DNA of 54,346 bases from Prolixibacteraceae bacterium. Lineage in GTDB: Bacteria; Bacteroidota; Bacteroidia; Bacteroidales; Prolixibacteraceae. This document shows positions 44,098 to 51,750 of this stretch, piece after piece (the first letter of the stretch is position 1; each line of letters opens with the position of its first letter). Position numbers and translations under genes: made by a program. Under the pieces are notes generated by a model. The model was not told the origin of the DNA and searched no databases. It saw only the letters and a list, made by a program, of their open reading frames with translations. The DNA lies in NCBI GenBank assembly GCA_028282705.1, contig JANQHI010000001.1, forward strand, positions 1 to 54,346, written 5' to 3'.

Positions 44098-44478
44098 TTA
44101 TTCGGTTTGGTGGTGGCAATTGTGCCCATGTTGATGGTTTCCAGGACAGGTTTCATCAATAAGGGTAAAGTTACCTGTTGCCCAATTTTTCAAAACATGC
44201 TCAGGCGGGCCACTGAACCCTGAAATGGTATCAATGCCATTGGATTTCAAAACATTTTTAGCTCCATTGCCTATATTCCCAGCCAAAACTAACGTTACCC
44301 CCATCTTTTTAAAATCAGTCGCAAGCCCTGATTTACATCCACAGCCATTTGTGCAGGTAAAATATTCAACTGAATTAACTTGTTTTTGGTTATCCAATGA
44401 ATAAACCAGGAATAATTGGGCATGGCCAAAATGCCCATCAACCTTATCATCTTTGCAAGGTATTGCTATTTTTCCCAT
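44098..44478 (-). CDS. NifX/NafY-like dinitrogenase iron-molybdenum cofactor family protein
   Basis: 126 residues. MGKIAIPCKDDKVDGHFGHAQLFLVY is the typical start of the NifB/NifX/NafY cofactor-carrier domain, followed by CTNGCGCKSGLATDFKKMGVTLVLAGNIGNGAKNVLKSNGI. The C-terminus is His/Cys-rich (CPGNHQHGHNCHH), a metal-binding tail. No nif genes are present, so this is probably an Fe-S or other metal-cluster carrier of non-nitrogenase type. Convergent with DUF134, 23 nt between the stops. Confidence 0.88.
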   Translation of the reverse strand: MGKIAIPCKDDKVDGHFGHAQLFLVYSLDNQKQVNSVEYFTCTNGCGCKSGLATDFKKMGVTLVLAGNIGNGAKNVLKSNGIDTISGFSGPPEHVLKNWATGNFTLIDETCPGNHQHGHNCHHQTE

Positions 44479-44622
44479 AATATAGAATATTTAAATATCT
44501 GTAATATACATGTTTATATATGCAAAGTAATAAATTTATATTGACATATGTTCTAAAATGAAAATATTTTTTATCCTGTTTATAATAGTTGAATTCTACT
44601 ATTTTTGCTTAAAAAATTTATC

Positions 44623-45174
44623 ATGAAAATACGCAAGCTATTAAGGGTGTTACACAGGGATTTTGGATATTTCATAACAGGGATCACCTTGATATATGCC
44701 TTTTCGGGAATCTTTTTAAACCATGCTAACGACTTCAACCCTGATTACAGGGTAATTTATAATGAAGTTTTATTGGATATAACCAATAAAGAAAGTTATA
44801 GCAAAAATGAAATTGTTGATGCCTTGGGTAAACTGGGGCATAATATTAAATATAAAAAACATTATACCAGTAAAAGTGGGCTCGTAAAAGTTTTTATACA
44901 AAATGGCACATTAATATTCAACCCTGAAACAGGGAAAGGGGAAATGGAGTTCCTGAAAAAACGCCACCTGATTTATGAAATGAACCATTTACATAAAGCA
45001 ACTATCCAGAAAAGCTGGAAATGGGTTAGTGATGCTATGTCTGTGATACTCATATTTGTAGCTATCTCAGGTTTATTTATACTGAAAGGCAAAAATGGGC
45101 TCAAGGGCAGAGGATGGTGGTTGGTATTGGTTGGATTTTTAGTACCTTTGCTTTTTATGGTAACATACTTTTAA
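44623..45174 (+). CDS. PepSY-associated TM helix protein
   Basis: 183 residues from ATG 44623 (an upstream TTG at 44605 is an alternative start). LLRVLHRDFGYFITGITLIYAFSGIFLNH is the classic first helix of the PepSY_TM family. A PepSY-like soluble part and a second hydrophobic region follow, with two closing helices (SDAMSVILIFVAISGLFIL and WWLVLVGFLVPLLFMVTYF). Family members are often linked to iron or redox functions. Starts an apparent two-gene unit with the lipoprotein 20 nt downstream. Confidence 0.87.
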   Translation: MKIRKLLRVLHRDFGYFITGITLIYAFSGIFLNHANDFNPDYRVIYNEVLLDITNKESYSKNEIVDALGKLGHNIKYKKHYTSKSGLVKVFIQNGTLIFNPETGKGEMEFLKKRHLIYEMNHLHKATIQKSWKWVSDAMSVILIFVAISGLFILKGKNGLKGRGWWLVLVGFLVPLLFMVTYF

Positions 45175-45194
45175 AACCAAAAATTAATGAAATT

Positions 45195-45737
45195 ATGAAA
45201 AAACTTGTTATTGTTTTACTAGCCTCATTAGCATTCCTTTCATGCACAAACTCAAAGCAAAAGCAGCAAACAGCTGAAGAACCAGCCAAAGAGGTTGAAG
45301 TTATGACTGTTGATGACCTTTATGCAAAGGTTGGTGGGTTATTGGAAAAAGAGGTTGTATTCAAAGGTACTGTAACCCATGTGTGCAAGCATGGTGGGGC
45401 GCGCTGTTTCCTTATGGGGACAAATGAAGATATTACCATCAGGGTTGAAGCAGGTGAAGAAATTGGTGCTTTTACCCAAGAGCAGCTTGGAAGCGAGCTT
45501 GAAGTAGTAGGCATTTTAAAGGAAGTACTGGTAGGTGAAGCTACACATGACGAGCATGCGCACGTGCATGGGGAAGCTGAAGAAGGCCATGGAGAAGATG
45601 GGCACGAGGTGCAAACAGAAGAAGCTGAACCTGTTTATTTTGTTGAAGGGCTAAAAGCTGTTGAATTAACCCCTGCCCCTGAAAAACCAGAAGCAGAAGA
45701 GGAAGGTAAAGAAGAAGCAGAACAAGGAGAAGAATAA
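45195..45737 (+). CDS. OB-fold-like lipoprotein with Cys pair and His/Glu-rich C-terminus
   Basis: 180 residues from ATG 45195. Lipobox LAFLSC (Cys17). Residues ~37-115 read like a small OB-fold (KEVVFKGTVTHVCKHGGARCFLMGTNEDITIRVEAGEEIG), with C64 and C71 spaced as a possible metal or disulfide site. The final ~70 residues are rich in His (HDEHAHVHGEAEEGHGEDGHE) and then Glu, a likely metal-binding tail. I do not recognise the family with certainty. Co-oriented with the PepSY-TM gene, so it may take part in metal or redox handling in the envelope. Confidence 0.75.
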   Translation: MKKLVIVLLASLAFLSCTNSKQKQQTAEEPAKEVEVMTVDDLYAKVGGLLEKEVVFKGTVTHVCKHGGARCFLMGTNEDITIRVEAGEEIGAFTQEQLGSELEVVGILKEVLVGEATHDEHAHVHGEAEEGHGEDGHEVQTEEAEPVYFVEGLKAVELTPAPEKPEAEEEGKEEAEQGEE

Positions 45738-45760
45738 AGTATAAAGTACATATATGATTT

Positions 45761-45790
45761 AAATGCCGGAAATCCCGGTATTTTTATTTT
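45761..45790. terminator. Bidirectional intrinsic terminator
   Basis: AAATGCCGG-AAAT-CCCGGTATTT hairpin (one G-T type mismatch) followed by TTTATTTTT on the plus strand, with an A-rich left flank acting as T run for the minus strand. Lies between the lipoprotein stop at 45737 and the convergent msrB stop at 45784. Confidence 0.7.
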
Positions 45791-46224
45791 TGGGTAGCAG
45801 GCACAAATTTAAGGGATATAGAATTTACACAGTGCCTAGTATTTTTATCTGTAAAACCCTCTCCAATAAATACATGCCCTAAATGCCCTTCACAATTAGC
45901 ACAAATTATTTCTGTGCGCATACCATCAGCATCAGGTACCCTTAAAACTGCCCCTTTGATTTCGTCATCAAAACTGGGCCACCCACAATGGGAATTAAAT
46001 TTATCTGAAGAGTTATAAAGTGGGGTATCACACCTTTTGCATGTATAAACCCCTTTCTCTTTATGGTTGTGATACTCACCTGTAAAAGGCATTTCCGTGC
46101 CTTTATCAACAATAACATACTCTTCAAATTTTGTCAATTTATTTAACTTCATACCCTTTTTTTTCCCTTCCTCTTCTTCCATAACAAAAAGGCTAATAAA
46201 TAATATAACTGCATATTTCATCAT
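45784..46224 (-). CDS. msrB: Peptide methionine-R-sulfoxide reductase
   Basis: 146 residues. Repairs methionine-R-sulfoxide in proteins. Zinc ligands C62, C65, C108 and C111, the GWPSF block at 81-85, HLGHVF at 114-119 and the resolving/catalytic C132 in RHCVNSISL are all present. The N-terminus ([14 protein letters not shown], then Glu-rich) looks like a signal or anchor, which suggests an envelope-located form; if so, the first ~20 residues are not part of the MsrB fold. Confidence 0.93.
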   Translation of the reverse strand: MMKYAVILFISLFVMEEEEGKKKGMKLNKLTKFEEYVIVDKGTEMPFTGEYHNHKEKGVYTCKRCDTPLYNSSDKFNSHCGWPSFDDEIKGAVLRVPDADGMRTEIICANCEGHLGHVFIGEGFTDKNTRHCVNSISLKFVPATQK

Positions 46225-46322
46225 ATAAAGATGACAAAATAGGTAAAAGGAAAGTTCATGAATATTTCTTAATAAAGCTTAAATGAAAAAGGATATAAAC
46301 TAAAACACTGGATATAAAAATG

Positions 46323-47549
46323 TTATCCTCTTTTTAAATGGGACTCAAGCTCCTTTACTTTTTCTTTTAGTTCTTTAATCCTGAATTCCCTCCCAACAAA
46401 TAGGCTGTTGAAATGCTCAAGTTCAACATTCTTTTCTTCCAGTTCTTTTGTCCTTTCTTTAACCAATTCTTTCAGGTGTTCCCTATATTTCTTAAGTTCA
46501 TCTTCAGCCCTTTTCCTTAATGTTATATCCCTAATAATTACCAATACATTTTTCTTCTCTGCCAAAACCATCCTGGCTTCATAAAAATTCCTTGTATCTT
46601 TATCAAAATCAAGGAAATATTCAAACTTGAGTACTTCTTTATCCTTAATCACTTTATTTATCCCATCATGGTATTTTTTTACCACCTCAGGTGGATACAT
46701 ATCATCAACTTTCCTCCCAATAAAATCGCTTGGCTTAATATATAAATGCGTAAGGTCAGAGGTAAAATAATCAACGTGTGTCCCTTCCTGTGACAGGATA
46801 AACATCAAATCAGGCATAGCCTCCATGTTTACATACCTGCCATCCTGGATTTCCATGTGCCAGTCAACCCTTGAAAAGTTAACCCTCCATTGGGTACCAC
46901 TTACAGGTAACCTGTCCCCATGGAAAGCTTCAGCTAATGCATCAAAAGGCAATGCAATTTCTACCACCCACTTTTTGTCCACATCATTGGGGTTGTTGAT
47001 GGTACCATCTACAAAAACTGCTGATTTTATTCCATTGAAATTAAAGTGGTCAAACACCAGAGTGTGGTCACGATAAGGCTTTTCAAGCAGCAAATCCCAT
47101 TCAGTGCCATAGGCATTCATTTCATATTCCAGGTAATGGTGTGTATCCCAGTCAGGGTCAATAAAAATTTCAAAATCATCATCATAAAAAATGACTGTGT
47201 CTCTTTGCTTTAAGGTTGCCCAAACATGTGGTTCTTCAATTTCAGCAGCCACATAAAAATATTCATTGTCCCAAAGCATTTTTGCCCTTGTTGGATGGGT
47301 AGGCAAGGGCTTTTTATCCCCCTCAATATCCACAAAAAGGTTGGTCCATGGAGCCTTCTGCCATGCCTCCTCATTTAAATGCCCATCCACCTGGATGGGT
47401 ACTGAAGATTTGTAACAAAGATAGGTTTCAGGATTAAAGGTATACTCAACTACCTTATCTTTAGGCAACACTGGTTCAGTGTTTTTGGTACATGAAAAGG
47501 TTCCAGCCCAAATGGACAGCACACAACAAAAAGTTAATATCCTATTCAT
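46323..47549 (-). CDS. Chimeric lipoprotein: CBM9-like domain joined to PAS and coiled coil
   Basis: 408 residues from ATG at 47549, preferred over an upstream in-frame start at 47603 because it gives a lipobox (Cys20 in WAGTFSC). Residues ~38-240 are a CBM9-like domain (VDGHLNEEAWQKAPWTN, YFYVAAEIEEPHVWA, FEIFIDPDWDTHHYLEYEMNA, WRVNFSRVDWH). Immediately after DGRYV at 240 the sequence becomes a PAS domain (MEAMPDLMFILSQEG ... FIGRKVDD ... VLVIIRDITLRKRAEDEL) to ~345. A charged coiled coil (LKELVKERTKELEEKN) runs to the end, as in sensor proteins. CBM9-like proteins normally continue past this point, so a deletion fusion is likely. Expression unknown. Confidence 0.8.
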   Translation of the reverse strand: MNRILTFCCVLSIWAGTFSCTKNTEPVLPKDKVVEYTFNPETYLCYKSSVPIQVDGHLNEEAWQKAPWTNLFVDIEGDKKPLPTHPTRAKMLWDNEYFYVAAEIEEPHVWATLKQRDTVIFYDDDFEIFIDPDWDTHHYLEYEMNAYGTEWDLLLEKPYRDHTLVFDHFNFNGIKSAVFVDGTINNPNDVDKKWVVEIALPFDALAEAFHGDRLPVSGTQWRVNFSRVDWHMEIQDGRYVNMEAMPDLMFILSQEGTHVDYFTSDLTHLYIKPSDFIGRKVDDMYPPEVVKKYHDGINKVIKDKEVLKFEYFLDFDKDTRNFYEARMVLAEKKNVLVIIRDITLRKRAEDELKKYREHLKELVKERTKELEEKNVELEHFNSLFVGREFRIKELKEKVKELESHLKRG

Positions 47550-48276
47550 TTTTATAGGTTGAAATGGTTGTAAAATGACCTGGTTTGCACCCTCCATAGT
47601 CAAAAACTGCTACGCCAGCAGCCCCATTCAGGTGGGAAACAACCATAGCTTGTTTCAATTCAGAAGGTGATAATTCAGGAAGGTAAAGCCCTGCAAAAAG
47701 AGGCATCCTGTTATCAATGCCATTCACCCCTTTTTCTACTGAACTGCCAATCCAGTTTATATCTTCATCATAAAAATTCTGGTAAACCATTGGGAATACA
47801 GCATCCAGGTTCCATTGATCCCAGCTTTGCCTGCAAATGATCCTGGCCAGTTCAGGGTAGGGGAATACAGCAGCTGTAATTAACTTGCTGTGTGAATGTA
47901 CCACATCAACCAGCCTGTTAACCAGTTTTGTTACACTGTCATACCTGTATTGCCTCCATTCAGCATTGGCTGATGGGTCTTCAAGCTCCATTACATTCAG
48001 CCCACTTTTAGCTTTGAACTTTTCCCTGCATGTTTCACAATAACAGAAATCAAATTCAGGGTATTCTTTATCCTGAACCAAATTATAAACTGGTTGCAAG
48101 GCTTTTGCTAATATTACATCAGAATACCTGACATAATCCAGGTGTACACCTTTTAACCCATCTACCTTACAAAGCCTTTCAACTTGCGCTTTAATGTGGT
48201 TGTACACTTCCTCCTTTGAAGGGCAAACCCACTGGTTGTACTTTTGTGAAGAAACCATCATCAGCCAGCCTTGCAC
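47542..48276 (-). pseudogene. Glycoside-hydrolase-like (GHL10) protein, 5'-truncated
   Basis: Up to 244 codons, but the first ~10 lie in the end of the ROK gene. From QKYNQWVCPSKEEVYNHI on it matches the middle and C-terminal part of family-10-like glycosylhydrolases: GLKGVHLDYVRYSDVI is the barrel hallmark, with VFPMVYQNFYDEDINW and GVAVFDYGGC later. The N-terminal third of the usual barrel is absent. The break coincides with position ~48247, where the ROK product also turns abnormal. The 3' end overlaps the start of the CBM9-PAS gene by 8 nt. Probably non-functional. Confidence 0.8.
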
Positions 48277-49156
48277 TCCCTATGATTGCAGCTGTTTCCT
48301 GCAACTCAGAAGTAGCAACCTCACAACCTATACCAGCAAAACCTAATTCTTCTATTAATGCAGGAGAAAACAGGTTAAAAGCATTGGATATATTCCCACC
48401 AATTACCAGTACATCTGTATCAAATTTTTCCAGCCATTTTTTCAGGAATAATCCCAACTGTTTACCAAAATCATTAAATAATTCCCTAGCAATAACTTCC
48501 TGTGAAGCCTTTTCAACCAATTCTTTAACCCCTTTTAATTCAGTACCAGTTTGTTTTTTATACCTTTCAAGGAAACCCCTGGTAGAAAAATAATCATCAG
48601 CAATACCAGCCTTAAATGGCACATGCCACAGGCATCCCTGCTGTGGAACAGTATCACCTGACACCACAGGGATACTTTCTTTAAGGAATGCTGACCCAAA
48701 ACCTGTTCCCAGGGTAATTGACAATGAATTTTTATATCCTTTGGCTTTCCCCAGCCAAGCCTCGCCAATGGCAAAAGCAGTGGCATCATTGATAAACCTC
48801 ACAGGGAGATTATCATTAAGCCTTAGCCTTGATTTCAATGTAGCAGCAACATCTACATTGTTAAGGTTTTCATATTTTTGGTTAGCACCTTCAAACAAGG
48901 CAATGCCCTTTTCATAGTCAAAAGGACCTGGCATGGCAAAACCTATTCCTGTTATATTTTCCTTACCTACTTTTTCAATGGTTTTTGATATGGTTTCAGC
49001 CCATATTTTTATGATTTCTGGTGCACTGGCATGATTGTCTAAGCTGTTTTCAGAAAAAGTGTCCTTTAAATATATCCTTTTATCCAGGCTACAGGCTGCA
49101 CAACTTATATGGCTTCCTCCTATATCTACCCCAATTGCTAAATTTTTTTGTATCAT
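48191..49156 (-). CDS. ROK family sugar kinase-like protein with altered C-terminus
   Basis: 321 residues. ROK/ASKHA features: GVDIGGSHISC near residue 10, FAMPGPFDYEKG, NDATAFAIGEAWLG with the catalytic Asp, LGTGFGSAF phosphate loop and VLVIGGNIS. The zinc-binding CxCGxxGCxE of many ROK enzymes is not visible. The expected C-terminal helix ends at SARLADDGFF; the last ~18 residues (TKVQPVGLPFKGG...) are the neighbouring glycosidase DNA read in another frame, so the native end is lost. The enzyme may still phosphorylate a hexose or derivative. Confidence 0.88.
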   Translation of the reverse strand: MIQKNLAIGVDIGGSHISCAACSLDKRIYLKDTFSENSLDNHASAPEIIKIWAETISKTIEKVGKENITGIGFAMPGPFDYEKGIALFEGANQKYENLNNVDVAATLKSRLRLNDNLPVRFINDATAFAIGEAWLGKAKGYKNSLSITLGTGFGSAFLKESIPVVSGDTVPQQGCLWHVPFKAGIADDYFSTRGFLERYKKQTGTELKGVKELVEKASQEVIARELFNDFGKQLGLFLKKWLEKFDTDVLVIGGNISNAFNLFSPALIEELGFAGIGCEVATSELQETAAIIGSARLADDGFFTKVQPVGLPFKGGSVQPH

Positions 49157-49400
49157 TTTTGGATTTTGTTGTTAGTTAAGTTTATGTATTCATAACCTAT
49201 GGACTTTACCTTAATGCCACCAAGATTAGTTTCCACTCTTTACTTACTTTTTAGGCTAAAAAAACATCAAAATTTAATGTTTCCTCTAAATCCCAGCATC
49301 AAATCAAGCCAAATCTTCAGCCTTTCCTCTTTTATTAAGTACCTGTTAAAACTTTTTAAATATGGTCATTAAGTTAGCTTAACTTATTTTTTTCTCCTAT

Positions 49401-51725
49401 TTATCTTTCATTACTCATTGAATAAGGGTAAGCATCTTTAGTGCCTCCCTTCTTTTTGTTTGGGGTATTTGACATGTAAAAAGCCAAATTGCCCCCATCC
49501 ATTACCATTTTATGGGTTATATAATTGGCATTAAACTTTTTTCCATTAAGGGTTACTTTATCTACATATACATTTTCAGGTGAATTTTTATTGGCACTGA
49601 TGGTTAGCTGGTTCCCATTTTCAAAGGTTAAGGTAACTTTGTCAAATACAGGTGAACCAAATACATATTGCCCAGCCCCAGGGCACACAGGGTAAAACCC
49701 CATTGCACTAAATACATACCATGCTGAAGTTTGCCCATTGTCTTCATCACCACAATAACCATCAGGAGCAGGAGAGTAGAGTTTATCCATCACCTCCCTC
49801 ACACGTTCCTGTGTTTTCCAGGGCTGCCCTGCATAATTATAGAGGTAAACCATGTGTTGTGCTGGTTGGTTCCCATGGGCATAATTCCCCATATTCACTA
49901 TTTGCATTTCCCTTATTTCATGTATGGGGAAGCCATAATAAGAACAGTCAAAAGCGGGAGGCATTGTAAATACTGAATCCAACATCCCTACAAAATTTTG
50001 CTCACCTCCCATTAAACCAATAAGCCCTTTAACGTCCTGGAATACAGACCATGTGTAATGCAGGCTGTTCCCTTCAGTAAAGGCATCACCCTATTTCAAT
50101 GGGTTAAAGGGTGATTGGAAACTTCCATTCTCATTTTTCCCACGCATAAGGTTAGATGAAGGGTCAAATACATTCCTGAAGTTTTGTGCCCTGGCTTTAT
50201 ACAGTTCAATTTCTTCCTGGGGTTTACCCAACTCTTTTGCAAGCTTCCATATGCAATAATCAGCATAAGCATATTCCAGGGTCCTGGCTGTATTTTCATT
50301 AATACCCACATCATAAGGTACATACCCTAGTTTATTGTAATATTCAGCCCCTAACCTTCCAACAGAGGTTACATCTTTATTGTGCCCTTTTGTGTTTTTA
50401 ATGATGGCTTCATAGAGTGTTTCTATGTCATAGCCCCTGATACCTTTAAGGTATGAATCAGCAATTAATGAAGCTGAATTAGAGCCAATCATGCACGACC
50501 TATGGCCAAGGCTAGCCCACTCGGGCAACCAACCACTTTCTTTGTAGGTATTTACCAGCCCTTGCATTATTTGGCTGTTAAGTTCAGGGTACATTATTGT
50601 AAAAAATGGGAAAACTGCCCTGAAGGTATCCCAAAAGCCATTGTCAGTAAACATATAGCCAGGCAATACTTTGCCATTGTAAGGGCTATAATGGACAACC
50701 TCATTGTTCCTGTTAATTTCATAAAATTTCCTTGGGAAAAGCAATACCCTGTAAAGGCATGAATAGAAGGTTTCCCTTTGTTTTAATGTGCCTCCTTCTA
50801 CTTTAATCTTTGCCAGTTCCTTTTCCCAGGATTTTTTGGCAGCATCTTTTACCTGCTCAAATGTTTTGGTACCAATTTCATTTATAAGGTTCAACTCAGC
50901 CTGTTCAGGGCTTATAAAAGAAGAGGCTATTTTTACATGTATTTGTTCACCTTTTTTTGACTGAAACCTAATTGCAGCCCCTACATGGAAACCTTCAGCA
51001 CCTGTTTTTTCTGATAATTTGCCCTCCTCCCATGTGTAGGTTATATCAAAATCTTTATCAAACACAGCTACAAAATAATTCCTGAAGTTATCGGGTACCC
51101 CTCCATTGTTATTACTGCAGTAGCCAATTATTTTCCTTTCTTCAGGGATAACCCTAACCATAGAGCCTTTATCAAAAGCATCCAGTAAAATATAAGTGCT
51201 ATCACTTTTAGGCAGAGTGAACCTAAACATGGCAGCACGCTCAGTGGGGGTAACTTCAGCCACTACATCATAATCAGCCAGGTAAACATTGTAATAATAA
51301 GGCTTGGAAATTTCTGCCTTATGTGAGAACCATGAAGCCCTTTCATCTTCACCTACTTTTAATTCGCCTGTAACTGCCATTAGTGAAAAAGCAGCATAAT
51401 CATTGATCCATGGGCTAGGCTGATGGGTTTGCTTAATACCCCTGATCTTTTTTGCATCATATGTATATCCCCACCCATTACCCATTTTCCCTGTTTGGGG
51501 TGTCCAGAAATTCATTCCCCATGGAACTGCAATGGCAGGATAGGTATTCCCATTTGATAAAGAAAAATCAGAGTCAGTCCCTATTAATGGGTTTACCAAT
51601 TTTACCAACTCCTCATAACCTGCCAACTCTGTTGTCTCTGTATTATTACAATTGAAAGCAAAAAGGGTTAACAATAATAATATCAGTATTTTTGAAGTTG
51701 CTAAAACATTGGTTCCTTTTGGCAT
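49401..51725 (-). pseudogene. GH92 alpha-mannosidase broken by an amber codon
   Basis: Frame runs from ATG at 51725 (chosen because it gives lipobox FAFNC; an upstream start at 51824 would overlap the preceding GH92) to 49401, about 774 codons, with one TAG at 50093-50091. Around it the frame reads SPFNPLK-stop-GDAFTEGNSLHYTWSVFQD; other GH92 proteins have Trp before G-x-x-x-TEGNS, so TGG to TAG fits. Both halves have family blocks (NPLIGTDSDFSLSNGNTYPAIAVPWGMN; YCGDEDNGQTSAWYVFSAMGFYP). The stop separates the N-terminal ~545 residues from the part carrying the catalytic Glu and Asp regions, so no active enzyme is expected. Confidence 0.9.
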
Positions 51726-51750
51726 ATACATAAGTAGGGCTGGTGTGATT

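Noticed and set aside
4323-51725. Amber (TAG) codons in two otherwise open genes might mean stop-codon reassignment.
   Set aside because: Several intact genes in the window end with TAG (for example at 24036-24038 and at the DUF4465 gene end), and the two internal TAGs stand for different residues (Trp in GH92, another residue in IS1380). Pseudogene decay explains them better.
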